In this document: piece by piece, positions 36,306 through 44,785 of the stretch | Layout of the letters: every line of letters begins with the position of its first letter | How positions within the stretch are numbered: the stretch's first letter is position 1 | Assembly: GCF_000472965.1 (NCBI RefSeq) | Contig: NZ_AXAU01000016.1 | Coordinates: 62,001-126,000, forward strand | Length of the DNA stretch: 64,000 nucleotides | Direction of reading: 5' to 3' | DNA from: Bradyrhizobium murdochi | GTDB taxonomy: Bacteria; Pseudomonadota; Alphaproteobacteria; Rhizobiales; Xanthobacteraceae | Program-made: the position numbers and the translations under genes | Notes under the pieces: model-generated | The model's database searches: none | Seen by the model: the letters and a program-made list of their open reading frames with translations, nothing else | What the model was told of the DNA's origin: nothing

Positions 36306-36476
36306 AATCCACTCCCCGAAACCCAGGCAACCATGTGCTGCAAGAAGATTAGCACAGATAAGCCCAGCGCTGGCTCTTTAGTCTCTCTGTCCTTGGGGCT
36401 GCATTGCGTTGCTCGCCTGTGGCGCCTGAGTTCATGGCACGGCTCAAAAACAATCTGGCTCGATGCGTTGTGAATT

Positions 36477-36511
36477 TGACCTTATGGTCCCCTCGCCCAA
36501 TGATGACTCGG
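36477..36511 (+). repeat. Right copy of the direct repeat flanking the tartrate island
   Basis: This matches 33244-33277 with one gap and three substitutions. It sits just upstream of the HpaI-family aldolase start, so it could be part of that gene's original upstream region, duplicated on the far side of the island. Confidence 0.7.
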
Positions 36512-36534
36512 TCGTTTCAGCAGGGAGTTTCCGC

Positions 36535-37314
36535 TTGACCACCGCAAAGCCTGCGCCGCTCAACCGCCTTCGCCAATTGTGGCGCGAGGGCCGCCCGACC
36601 TTCGGCGCGATCGCGACCATCCCTTCGATCCAGACCGTGCAGATCATGGCGCGCTCGGGGATCGACTTCATCATCGTCGATCTCGAGCACGGCCCGATCG
36701 ATCTCGGCTCGGCGCATGCGATGATCACGGCGACTTCTGGCACGCCCTGCGTGCCGATGGTGCGGATTGCCGCCAACGAGCCATGGCTGGCGAAAGCGCC
36801 GATGGACCTCGGCGCGCTCGGCATCAATTTTCCGATGATCTGCAGCCGCACTGAGGCCGAAAAAGCCGTGCGCAGCGTGCGCTATCCACCGAACGGCGAC
36901 CGGCTGTGGGGCCCATTCCATGCGCCGTTCCGCTGGGGCGTGTCGATGGCGGATTACATGGCGACCGCGAACGACGACATGATCTGCATGGTCACCATTG
37001 AGCATGTCGAAGCGGTCGAGCGCATTGACGAGATCATGGCGACGCCTGGCATCGATGTCGCCGTGATCGGCCCCGGCGACCTCGCCACCTCCATCAACAA
37101 GCGCGGCCTGCCCGATGATCCCGAGGTGGTGGCGCTGACGAAGCGTGCCGAGGAAGGCATCCTCAGAAGTGGCGTACCAATCGGCGGCGTCGCGCGCACG
37201 GCCGAGCAAGCCAATAAGATGATCGACCGCGGCTACGTCGCGCTGGCGCTCGGCTTCGACTGGTCGCTGTTCCAGCGCGGCATCGCGGCAAGCTTTGAAG
37301 GGATTAAGCGATAG
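36535..37314 (+). CDS. HpcH/HpaI family aldolase
   Basis: This 259-residue class II aldolase cleaves or forms pyruvate or 2-keto acid adducts. Conserved regions are TFGAIATIPS, IDFIIVDLEHGPIDL (base and metal region), PMVRIAAN, and the metal Glu and Asp in IEHVEAVE to VIGPGDLATS. TTG 36535 is my start: GGGAG lies seven bases upstream. The longer in-frame start would overlap the repeat. Relatives include 4-hydroxy-2-oxovalerate-type and 2-keto-3-deoxy-sugar aldolases, so the true substrate is undecided. Confidence 0.85.
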   Translation: MTTAKPAPLNRLRQLWREGRPTFGAIATIPSIQTVQIMARSGIDFIIVDLEHGPIDLGSAHAMITATSGTPCVPMVRIAANEPWLAKAPMDLGALGINFPMICSRTEAEKAVRSVRYPPNGDRLWGPFHAPFRWGVSMADYMATANDDMICMVTIEHVEAVERIDEIMATPGIDVAVIGPGDLATSINKRGLPDDPEVVALTKRAEEGILRSGVPIGGVARTAEQANKMIDRGYVALALGFDWSLFQRGIAASFEGIKR

Positions 37315-37515
37315 GTGCCGAGACGGCGGCAAGCCCTTCAAAGTTCTCGGGGTTTACCGGGTTCCTCCGGGCCGCGGCGCCGGCAAATCGGGGCGATCCG
37401 GATGCGAACCTCATGGCGTCAAAACGCCTTGTTCGTGCTAGATGAGGTGCTGGCAGGTTGCCAGGGCGGCGTGCCGGCTTTTTGATTGATCTATTGCGGA
37501 AACGCGGGCGGAGCG

Positions 37516-38295
37516 ATGCGCGGAACGGTTCGAAAAATCACACTACCGCGCCGCTTGGTCGCCGACCTCATGCACGCCTCGAACCGCGTGCCCTTTGTTT
37601 CGCTCTCGCGTCCCCTCAATATTCGAGCCCTGCAGGAAGCCCGCGCGCAGGCCGCCGAGCGGCCGGGCTGGGCCGCGATTTTCGTCAAGGCGTTCGCGCT
37701 GGTGGCCAAGGAACAACCGATCCTGCGCACCCTCTACGTCAAATGGCCGATGCCGGCCTTCTACGAACTGCCGCGCAGCGTCGCGATGGTGGCGATCGCC
37801 CGGATCGAGAATGGCCAGGATTGCGTGCTGCCACAAAAGGTCGCCGCGCCCGACGAAATGCCGCTTGCCGAGGTCGACGCCCTGATCCGGCACGCCAAGG
37901 TGGCGCCGATCGACGAGGTGCCGGCGTTCCGGAAGATCCTGCGAACCACGCGGCTGCCGCTGCCGCTGCGGCGGCTGTTCTGGGCGGTCGGGCTGAATTT
38001 CGGCCGCCAGCGGGCCAATTATTTCGGTAGTTTTGGGGTCACCTCGGTGGCCGCCTATGGCGCGGGCCAGCTCCATGCCATCAGCCCCGGACCCTTTGTG
38101 CTGAGCTATGGGGTGGAAAAGCCCGACCAGACCGTCGATGTCGTCTTGCGCTGGGATCACCGGATTACCGATGCCGCCCCGATGGCCAGGGCGTTGAACC
38201 GGTTGGAACAGGTGCTGAACGGCGAAATATCAGCCGAATTGCGGGCCAATCGCCAGCAAACCGAGCCCAAACCGGTCCGCGCGGTCGCGACCTGA
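37516..38295 (+). CDS. Stand-alone E2-type (2-oxoacid dehydrogenase) acyltransferase domain
   Basis: This 259-residue protein matches only the catalytic domain of E2 components: an N-terminal RKITLPRRLVADLMHASNRV, and the C-terminal motif region VVLRWDHRITDAAPMARAL. The active-site His and Asp are kept (HRITD) but the usual Gly after Asp is Ala. There is no lipoyl or peripheral-subunit-binding domain, unlike a true E2 (over 400 residues). ATG 37516 is the best start. It may act on a soluble acyl-CoA. No E1 or E3 gene is nearby. Upstream 200 bases show no other gene. Confidence 0.8.
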   Translation: MRGTVRKITLPRRLVADLMHASNRVPFVSLSRPLNIRALQEARAQAAERPGWAAIFVKAFALVAKEQPILRTLYVKWPMPAFYELPRSVAMVAIARIENGQDCVLPQKVAAPDEMPLAEVDALIRHAKVAPIDEVPAFRKILRTTRLPLPLRRLFWAVGLNFGRQRANYFGSFGVTSVAAYGAGQLHAISPGPFVLSYGVEKPDQTVDVVLRWDHRITDAAPMARALNRLEQVLNGEISAELRANRQQTEPKPVRAVAT

Positions 38296-38307
38296 CGGCC
38301 CTTTTCG

Positions 38308-38336
38308 TTGACAGAACGGCGGTTTCTCCCTAAGAA
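38308..38336 (+). promoter_or_regulatory. Promoter of rpsD
   Basis: TTGACA (38308-38313) and TAAGAA (38331-38336) are separated by 17 bases, a near-consensus housekeeping promoter. It is followed by a 150-base leader with a strong hairpin (GCGGGCCGGTTTCGGCCCGC at about 38347-38366) before the rpsD ribosome site. Confidence 0.7.
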
Positions 38337-38486
38337 CCGCTTGCTCGCGGGCCGGTTTCGGCCCGCGATGCGTTTCGCGACCCGTGGTCCTCCCCGAGCT
38401 TTCGAGGCGGACCTGTCGGCCCCGGCAACCCCGGTGCACAGGAGGGCGCGTTTCCTCAAAACTCAAACTCTTAAGCAGAGGACGCG

Positions 38487-39104
38487 ATGACAAAGCGCAG
38501 TGAGGCGAAATACAAGATCGATCGCCGTATGGGCCAGAACATCTGGGGCCGCCCGAAGAGCCCCGTGAACCGCCGGGAATACGGCCCCGGCCAGCACGGC
38601 CAACGCCGCAAGGGCAAGCTGTCCGACTTCGGCGTCCAGCTCCGCGCCAAGCAGAAGCTTAAAGGCTATTACGCCAACATTTCCGAGCGTCAGTTCCACG
38701 GCATCTATGTCGAGGCCGGCCGGATGAAGGGCGACACCGGTGAGAACCTGATCGGCCTCTTGGAGCGCCGTCTCGACACCGTGGTCTATCGCGCCAAGTT
38801 CGTAGCCACGATGTTCGCCGCGCGCCAGTTCATCAACCACGGCCACATCAAGGTGAATGGCCGCCGCGTCAATATTCCGAGCTACAAGCTCAAGCCCGGC
38901 GACGTCGTCGAGGTCAAGGAATCCTCCAAGCAGCTCACTCCCGTTCTGGAAGCAAGCCAGCTCGGCGAGCGCGATGTGCCCGACTTCATCGAGACCGATC
39001 ACTCCAAGATGACGGCGAAGTTCACCCGCATCCCCGCGCTGTCGGACGTGCCGTTCGCAGTGCAGATGGAGCCGCATCTGATCGTCGAATTCTATTCGCG
39101 CTGA
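38487..39104 (+). CDS. rpsD: 30S ribosomal protein S4
   Basis: This is the primary 16S rRNA-binding protein of the small subunit. It has 205 residues, the normal length for alphaproteobacteria, where rpsD is often separate from the alpha operon as here. The N-terminal S4 domain (KSPVNRREYGPGQHGQ) and the S4 RNA-binding motif near 96-156 (LLERRLDTVVYRAKFVA then INHGHIKVNGRRVNIPSY) are intact. The ATG follows AGAGGA. The gene has its own promoter, a structured leader and a strong terminator. S4 often represses its own translation via such leaders in other bacteria. Confidence 0.98.
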   Translation: MTKRSEAKYKIDRRMGQNIWGRPKSPVNRREYGPGQHGQRRKGKLSDFGVQLRAKQKLKGYYANISERQFHGIYVEAGRMKGDTGENLIGLLERRLDTVVYRAKFVATMFAARQFINHGHIKVNGRRVNIPSYKLKPGDVVEVKESSKQLTPVLEASQLGERDVPDFIETDHSKMTAKFTRIPALSDVPFAVQMEPHLIVEFYSR

Positions 39105-39127
39105 TCGGTTTTCAGTTACGAGATATC

Positions 39128-39157
39128 AAAGGCCCCGGTTTTGCCGGGGCCTTTTTG
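39128..39157 (+). terminator. Rho-independent terminator after rpsD
   Basis: AAAGGCCCCGG pairs with CCGGGGCCTTT, followed by a T run. It directly follows rpsD. Confidence 0.93.
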
Positions 39158-39220
39158 TATGCGAGTATGCGTCGTCTCAACGCCGAGCCTCGCCGTGGGC
39201 TGAATCAATGCGGGTCCAAC

Positions 39221-40366
39221 ATGCGCTTGCGCGACTGCCACAACTTTCATGACTTCCGCAGGCTGGCCCGACGACGGCTGCCCCGCCCTATCTTCGATTA
39301 CATCGATGGCGCGGCTGACGACGAGGTGACCCATCGCCGGAACACCGCAAGTTTCGAGCGCTGTGACCTGGTACCCAATGTGCTGCGCGGCGTCGAACAC
39401 ATCGATATGTCGGTGACGGTGCTGGGCCAGAAGCTCGCGATGCCGATCTATTGCTCTCCGACCGCGCTGCAACGCCTATTCCACCATACCGGCGAACGCG
39501 CGGTTGCCGCCGCTGCGGCGAAGTACGGCACGATGTTCGGGGTATCCTCGCTGGGCACGGTAAGCCTCGAGGAACTGCGCAAGGCGCACGACACGCCGCA
39601 GGTCTATCAATTCTACTATCATCGGGATCGCGGTCTCAACCGTGCGATGATGCAACGCGCGAAAGAAGCCGGCGTCCAGGTGATGATGCTCACCGTGGAC
39701 AGTATCACGGGCGGCAACCGCGAGCGCGACAAGCGTACCGGCTTTTCGATTCCATTTCGGCTGACACTTGCCGGGATGTACCAGTTCGGGATCAAGCCGG
39801 CCTGGGGCATCAATTATCTCACGCATGAGCGGTTCAAGCTTCCGCAACTGGACCAGCACGTCGACATGGGCAGCGGCGCGCTGTCGATCTCCAAATATTT
39901 CACCGAGATGCTGGACCCTTCGATGAACTGGGATGACGTGGCTGAAATGGTCCGGCTATGGAACGGGCAATTCTGCCTGAAGGGCGTCATGTCGGTGGCG
40001 GACGCCAGGCGCGCCGTCGAGATCGGTTGCACCGGCATCGTGCTGTCCAATCATGGCGGCCGGCAATTGGACGGTTCGCGCGCGCCATTCGACCAATTGG
40101 CCGAAATCGTGGATGCCGTCGGCGATCGAATTGACGTGATCATGGACGGCGGAATTCAGCGGGGCACCCATGTCTTGAAGGCGTTGTCGCTTGGAGCCAA
40201 GGCTGTAGGCGTTGGACGCTATTATCTCTATCCTCTCGCAGCGGCCGGCCAGGCCGGCGTCGAGCGGGCTCTCGACCTGATGCGGTCGGAACTCGAGCGG
40301 GGAATGAAGCTGATGGGATGCACTGCGATCAATCAGCTCTCTCGCGAAAATCTGCGATTCAGATAA
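39221..40366 (+). CDS. FMN-dependent alpha-hydroxy-acid oxidase/dehydrogenase (LldD-like)
   Basis: This 381-residue TIM-barrel flavoprotein oxidises L-2-hydroxy acids such as L-lactate, glycolate or mandelate to 2-oxo acids. Conserved: FDYIDGAADDEVT near residue 22, PIYCSPTALQRLFH, catalytic H278 in SNHGGRQLDGSRAP, and the FMN-phosphate-binding end DGGIQRGTHVLKALSLGAKA. The ATG at 39221 gives a standard N-terminus (MRLRDCHNFHDFRRLAR). It is followed after 41 bases by ltaE in the same direction. Which hydroxy acid it uses cannot be told from motifs. Confidence 0.93.
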   Translation: MRLRDCHNFHDFRRLARRRLPRPIFDYIDGAADDEVTHRRNTASFERCDLVPNVLRGVEHIDMSVTVLGQKLAMPIYCSPTALQRLFHHTGERAVAAAAAKYGTMFGVSSLGTVSLEELRKAHDTPQVYQFYYHRDRGLNRAMMQRAKEAGVQVMMLTVDSITGGNRERDKRTGFSIPFRLTLAGMYQFGIKPAWGINYLTHERFKLPQLDQHVDMGSGALSISKYFTEMLDPSMNWDDVAEMVRLWNGQFCLKGVMSVADARRAVEIGCTGIVLSNHGGRQLDGSRAPFDQLAEIVDAVGDRIDVIMDGGIQRGTHVLKALSLGAKAVGVGRYYLYPLAAAGQAGVERALDLMRSELERGMKLMGCTAINQLSRENLRFR

Positions 40367-40407
40367 TTTCTGTCCCGCCATCAAGTCAAAAGAGACGAGA
40401 AACTGCC

Positions 40408-41475
40408 ATGCACTACACCCCTGCCCCGCGCGATCCCAACGCCGATCCCATCCGCATCAACCTGTTGTCCGACACCCAGACGCGACCGACGCTCGCGATG
40501 CGCGAGGCGATGGCGCGGGCGGAAGTCGGCGACGAGCAAATCGGCGACGACCCGACGGTGAATTTGCTGTGCGAGCGCGTGGCTGACCTGCTCGGCAAGG
40601 AAGCCGCCGTGTTCATGCCGTCAGGTACCATGTGCAACGTCTCTGCCACCCTCGCCCATTGCCGGCCGGGCGATGAAATTCTGGCCCATGCCACCGCGCA
40701 TATCATTGCACGCGAAGGCGGCGCACACGCAGCGCTCGGCGGTTTCCAGATCATGCCGCTGCCGGGCGATGACGGGCAATTCACGCCCGAAACGTTCCGC
40801 GCCGCGCTGCACCCGCGCTCGCGCTACCAGCCGCCGCAGACCGTCGTCAGCGTCGAGCAAACCGCCAATATCGGCGGCGGCACGATCTGGAAGAAGGCGG
40901 CGCTGGATGAAATCGTCGAGATCGCCAAGGCGCATGGACTGATCACTCATATGGATGGCGCGCGGCTGTTGAACGCTTGCGTCGCCACGAAAATATCGGC
41001 GCGCGACATGGCCGCGGGCTGGGATTCGGCCTGGATCGATTTCTCCAAGGGCCTCGGCGCGCCGATCGGCGGCGTGATTGCGGGGTCGCGCACCTTCATC
41101 GACGACGTCTGGCGCTGGAAGCAGCGCCTCGGCGGATCGATGCGGCAGGCCGGCATTTGCGCCGCGGCCTGCGTCTATGCACTCGACCATCACGTCGACC
41201 GCCTCGCCGACGATCATGCCAATGCGCGCGCGCTGGCGCGAGGGCTGTCGCAGATCGACGGCATCGAGGTGCAAGAGCCCGAGACCAACCTGGTGTTCTT
41301 CAAGCCTGACAGAGCCGGCATCGCGGGCGATAAGATGGTCGAAGCCTTGCGCAAACGCGGCGTGCTGCTCGCGATGATGGACGGCCGCATTCGCGCCTGT
41401 ACGCATCTCGACGTCAGTGCTGCGATGATCGAGGAGACGGTCGCCCTGGTGCGCGAGATCGTACGCGGCGCGTGA
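40408..41475 (+). CDS. ltaE: Low-specificity threonine aldolase (PLP-dependent)
   Basis: This enzyme cleaves L-threonine or allo-threonine to glycine and acetaldehyde. The 355 residues have the fold-type I layout: LLSDTQTRPTLAMREAM, PSGTMCN near residue 72, HMDGARLLNA and the PLP lysine K214 in DFSKGLGAPIGG. The ATG at 40408 lies 9-12 bases after GAGACGAGAAA. Length and motifs match the family. It probably shares a transcript with the FMN oxidase upstream. Confidence 0.94.
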   Translation: MHYTPAPRDPNADPIRINLLSDTQTRPTLAMREAMARAEVGDEQIGDDPTVNLLCERVADLLGKEAAVFMPSGTMCNVSATLAHCRPGDEILAHATAHIIAREGGAHAALGGFQIMPLPGDDGQFTPETFRAALHPRSRYQPPQTVVSVEQTANIGGGTIWKKAALDEIVEIAKAHGLITHMDGARLLNACVATKISARDMAAGWDSAWIDFSKGLGAPIGGVIAGSRTFIDDVWRWKQRLGGSMRQAGICAAACVYALDHHVDRLADDHANARALARGLSQIDGIEVQEPETNLVFFKPDRAGIAGDKMVEALRKRGVLLAMMDGRIRACTHLDVSAAMIEETVALVREIVRGA

Positions 41476-41500
41476 GAAGCGTCAGCCCGAGGCCGTGAAC

Positions 41501-43057
41501 TCAGGCAACGGCTGATATGCGCGCCCGCCACAACGCGCTGCCGAGCAGCAGATACACTGCGCCCGTCCACATGGCCTGCCAGTTCTGGAAACCTTCGTTG
41601 AAGACGATATAGATCGCGGCCAAGGCGAAGAGTCCGGCAAACACGGCCTCAGAGAGCGGCCGCTCGCCGGATTTCGAGCCGTTGAGAAACGCCAATGTCC
41701 AGAGCGGCACCACGGCCATGGTCAGGGCGGCGAACGGGAAATCGCGCCAGCGCGCGTCGAATATCAGGCTGAGCGCGGTCTGCGCGGCAATCAGCGTCGT
41801 CACGATCAGCGTCACGCCCAGTATGTTGCTCATGAACAATGGGGTCAGGCCCTTGCGCGGCCCCAACACTTCAAGAAACGCCGGCAGCCCCCGCCCCGAC
41901 ATCAGCGCGTAGGTGGCCAGCAGCGGCGCTGTCACTGCCGCCGTCAGCAGAAAACCCTGAACTAGCCAACCGCCGAGGCCGTAGCTTTCCTGGAGCATCT
42001 TGTCGATGCTGATGCCCAGCAAGATCCCGCTAGCGGTCGCGGATGCGGCAACCGCGGCCCACGATGCCAACGGCGGCAGCGCCGGCTGGCGCTTCTGCGT
42101 GAACCCGGCAACTGCGAATACACAGAGGCAAAGCAGCAGCCCGCCTGCCATCTGCAGCTTCCAGAACGGGTAATTGCTGATGGCCACGCCGGCCGGATAT
42201 TTCAGCTTGCGTTCTGCCGCGTCGAACAGTCCCCAATAGCCCCCCACCGTTCCTTCCCAGCGGCGCTTCCACGGCTCGTCATAGGCCTCGAACAAATTGA
42301 CGCGAAAATTGTCGCGCCGTGCTCGCTCGAGAATCTCGGAAATGAAACGTGCCTGGTTGACGCGGGACGCCAGCGCGCCGTCGCGCATCCGCCCGTGGCT
42401 TGGCCAACCGGTTTCGCCGATCAAAATCTCCTTGCCGGGAAAGGCTGCCGCCACTTGCTTGCGTATCTCATCTATTTGCGCGGCCGCATCCTCGGCGCGC
42501 GGCGGAACGTCTTCCCAATAGGGCAGGAAATGGGCGGTGACGAAATCGACATCGGCGCCTACCTCGCGGTAGCGCAGCCAGAATTCCCAGACATCGGCAT
42601 AGGTCACCGGAATGTCCACGCGCGGCTTGACCGACTGGATCGTTTGGCGAAGGTCGCCGACGGTCATGTCGCCGCGCAGCAGCACTTCGCTGCCGACGAT
42701 GAGCGCTGCGACCGTGCCAGGATGATCCTTGACCAGCGAGACCGCAATGTCGGCGAGTTGCGCGTTCTTCGCGCGATCACGCCCGATCCACACGCCGAGC
42801 AGAACCTTCAATCCGACCCTGGACGCAAGCTCGGGCACCTTGTCGAGCCCGTTGTCGATGGAATAGGTGCGGATGCATTTGGAGACCTTGGCAAGCTCCT
42901 GCAGATCCTCCGCGATCTGCTCCGGCTTGACGATGAGTGTCGGATCGTGCGGCGTCTGATCGTTGCGGAACGGCGCGTAGGAAACGCATTCCAGCTTCGA
43001 TGCATCATCGATCGGCGCGCGCGTCAGCGCTACCGGCGTGGCTAGCCACCACCACAC
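41501..43057 (-). CDS. GH17 family membrane protein (beta-glucan synthase/exo-beta-1,3-glucanase-like)
   Basis: The N-terminal 290 residues form a GH17 barrel with both catalytic Glu regions (LIVGSEVLLRGD and ILIGETGWPSHG). The C-terminal part has about seven membrane segments. This layout matches rhizobial beta-(1,6)/(1,3) glucan synthase-associated proteins. The first usable standard start, GTG 43057, falls just after what should be an N-terminal membrane helix. The frame continues upstream 32 codons to a TAA (43154-43156), encoding a hydrophobic helix (LALLFLSLGIVVAV), but without ATG, GTG or TTG; the best extra start is ATT at 43141. The true start is therefore uncertain. Divergent from a GH1 gene. 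Confidence 0.85.
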   Translation of the reverse strand: MWWWLATPVALTRAPIDDASKLECVSYAPFRNDQTPHDPTLIVKPEQIAEDLQELAKVSKCIRTYSIDNGLDKVPELASRVGLKVLLGVWIGRDRAKNAQLADIAVSLVKDHPGTVAALIVGSEVLLRGDMTVGDLRQTIQSVKPRVDIPVTYADVWEFWLRYREVGADVDFVTAHFLPYWEDVPPRAEDAAAQIDEIRKQVAAAFPGKEILIGETGWPSHGRMRDGALASRVNQARFISEILERARRDNFRVNLFEAYDEPWKRRWEGTVGGYWGLFDAAERKLKYPAGVAISNYPFWKLQMAGGLLLCLCVFAVAGFTQKRQPALPPLASWAAVAASATASGILLGISIDKMLQESYGLGGWLVQGFLLTAAVTAPLLATYALMSGRGLPAFLEVLGPRKGLTPLFMSNILGVTLIVTTLIAAQTALSLIFDARWRDFPFAALTMAVVPLWTLAFLNGSKSGERPLSEAVFAGLFALAAIYIVFNEGFQNWQAMWTGAVYLLLGSALWRARISAVA

Positions 43058-43289
43058 CGCGACAACGATGCCGAGCGATAGAAATAAAAGCGCCAGCGGC
43101 GTGCGGAAGCCGATTGGTCCTGCTCCCCTAATAGGACGAATGGATGTGCCTGTTTAGCCTTGCGCGGCAGGCATGTCGACCCGAAGGTCGCGCCATGTGT
43201 ACAATTGCGCGAGAGCACGGAAGCAGCGATATTGAGCCCTTCCAAAGTGAGTTTTGTTTGCGCAAAATTGATCGCGCCCGACGAGTAAA

Positions 43290-44774
43290 ATGATGGCATT
43301 CAAGAGATTTTCCCGGCGACAATTTGGCAGGCTTGCAGGCTGGTCGGCTCTTGGCATGTCGATGCTGTCAGCCAAGTCCAGTACGGCGCAATCGGATCAA
43401 GCGACCGGAACACAGAATCAGCGCCCGTCGTCGGATTTCCCGAGCGGCTTCCTGTGGGGCACGGCGACCTCGGCCTATCAGGTCGAGGGTGCGGTCAACG
43501 AAGACGGCCGCGGGCCGTCGATCTGGGACCGCTTTGCCCACACGCCCGGCACCATTTCCGATCGCAGCAATGGCGACACCGCGACCGACCATTATCGTCT
43601 CTACAAGCAAGACATCGAGATCATGAAATCGCTGGGCGCAAAAGCCTATCGGTTCTCGATCGCATGGCCGCGCGTCTTCCCGGATGGGACCGGACCGGCA
43701 AATCCAAAGGGCCTCGATTTCTATCACCGCCTTGTCGACGAATTGTTGGCCAACGGCATCGAGCCGTTTGCGACGCTGTATCATTGGGACCTGCCGCAGG
43801 CGCTGCAGGATCGCTTCGGCGGCTGGACTTCGCGCGACACGTCAAAGGCATTCGCGGACTACGCCGCCCATGCCACTGCCCGCTTGAGTGATCGCGTGAA
43901 GCATTTCTTCACGATCAACGAGTGCTCAAGGCTCGTTCATCTCGGCCACGGCCTTGGTGCCGACGCGCCCGGCCTCAAACTGCCTCAATCAGGACTGAAC
44001 CAGGTTCGTCACCATGTTGCGCTGGGACATGGCCTCGCCGTTCAGGCCATCCGCGCCCATGGGCGTGCCGGAACGAAGGTCGGTCCGGCGGAGAATGCCG
44101 TGAGCTGCATCCCTGCCATCGAAACGCCAGCCAACATCCGCGCCGCCGAGATCGCGACGCGCGAGCTCAACGCCGGCTACCTGACCGTGATGCTCGAGGG
44201 AAAATACACCGACGCGTATCTGGCGCGGTCCGGCCAAGACGCGCCGAAATTCACTGCCGAGGATCTGCGCGTCATTTCATCCCCGATCGATTTCGTCGGG
44301 CTGAATGTCTATATGCCGGACCATTATGTTGTTGCCGCCGACAACGAGCGCGGCTTCACGCTGGCGCCGTTTCCCGCCTCGTTTCCGCACATGAAAGCGA
44401 GCTGGCTCAGGCCCGGCCCCGAGGCCATCTACTGGGTGCCGCGTCATGTCGCAAAACTGTGGAACGTGAAGTCGATCTATATCACCGAGAACGGAACGTC
44501 AGGGAGCGACCAGCCGTCGCCGGACGGGACCATCTACGACGTCGACCGCATCATGTATCTGCGCAATTATCTCACGCAGCTACAGCGCGCGACATCCGAG
44601 GGCGTGCCCGTGCTCGGATACTTCCTTTGGAGCCTGATGGATAATTTCGAATGGTCTGATGGCTATGAGCAGCGCTTCGGCATCTACCACGTCGACTTCA
44701 ATACCAAGCGTCGTACGCCCAAGCTGAGCGCGTCGTTCTATCGCGAGACGATCGCACGAAATGCGGTAGTCTAG
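43290..44774 (+). CDS. GH1 family beta-glucosidase with Tat-type signal
   Basis: This 494-residue exported glycoside hydrolase removes beta-linked terminal sugars. The N-terminus has a twin-arginine motif (SRRQFGRLAGWSALGMS) and a hydrophobic stretch ending near residue 33. The GH1 barrel follows: FPSGFLWGTATSAYQVEGAV, catalytic acid E211 in TINECSR, nucleophile E400 in YITENGTSG, and the glycone-site SLMDNFEWSDGYEQRFGIYHVD. The acid motif is normally NEP; here the Pro is Cys. A second ATG directly follows the first. It is divergent from the GH17 gene, so both may act on beta-glucans. Confidence 0.92.
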   Translation: MMAFKRFSRRQFGRLAGWSALGMSMLSAKSSTAQSDQATGTQNQRPSSDFPSGFLWGTATSAYQVEGAVNEDGRGPSIWDRFAHTPGTISDRSNGDTATDHYRLYKQDIEIMKSLGAKAYRFSIAWPRVFPDGTGPANPKGLDFYHRLVDELLANGIEPFATLYHWDLPQALQDRFGGWTSRDTSKAFADYAAHATARLSDRVKHFFTINECSRLVHLGHGLGADAPGLKLPQSGLNQVRHHVALGHGLAVQAIRAHGRAGTKVGPAENAVSCIPAIETPANIRAAEIATRELNAGYLTVMLEGKYTDAYLARSGQDAPKFTAEDLRVISSPIDFVGLNVYMPDHYVVAADNERGFTLAPFPASFPHMKASWLRPGPEAIYWVPRHVAKLWNVKSIYITENGTSGSDQPSPDGTIYDVDRIMYLRNYLTQLQRATSEGVPVLGYFLWSLMDNFEWSDGYEQRFGIYHVDFNTKRRTPKLSASFYRETIARNAVV

Positions 44775-44785
44775 TCCGGGGATAG

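Noticed and set aside
38337..38486. rpsD leader as an S4-binding riboswitch-like element
   Set aside because: A strong hairpin is present, but I could not match it to a known S4 leader fold, so I recorded only the promoter and hairpin.
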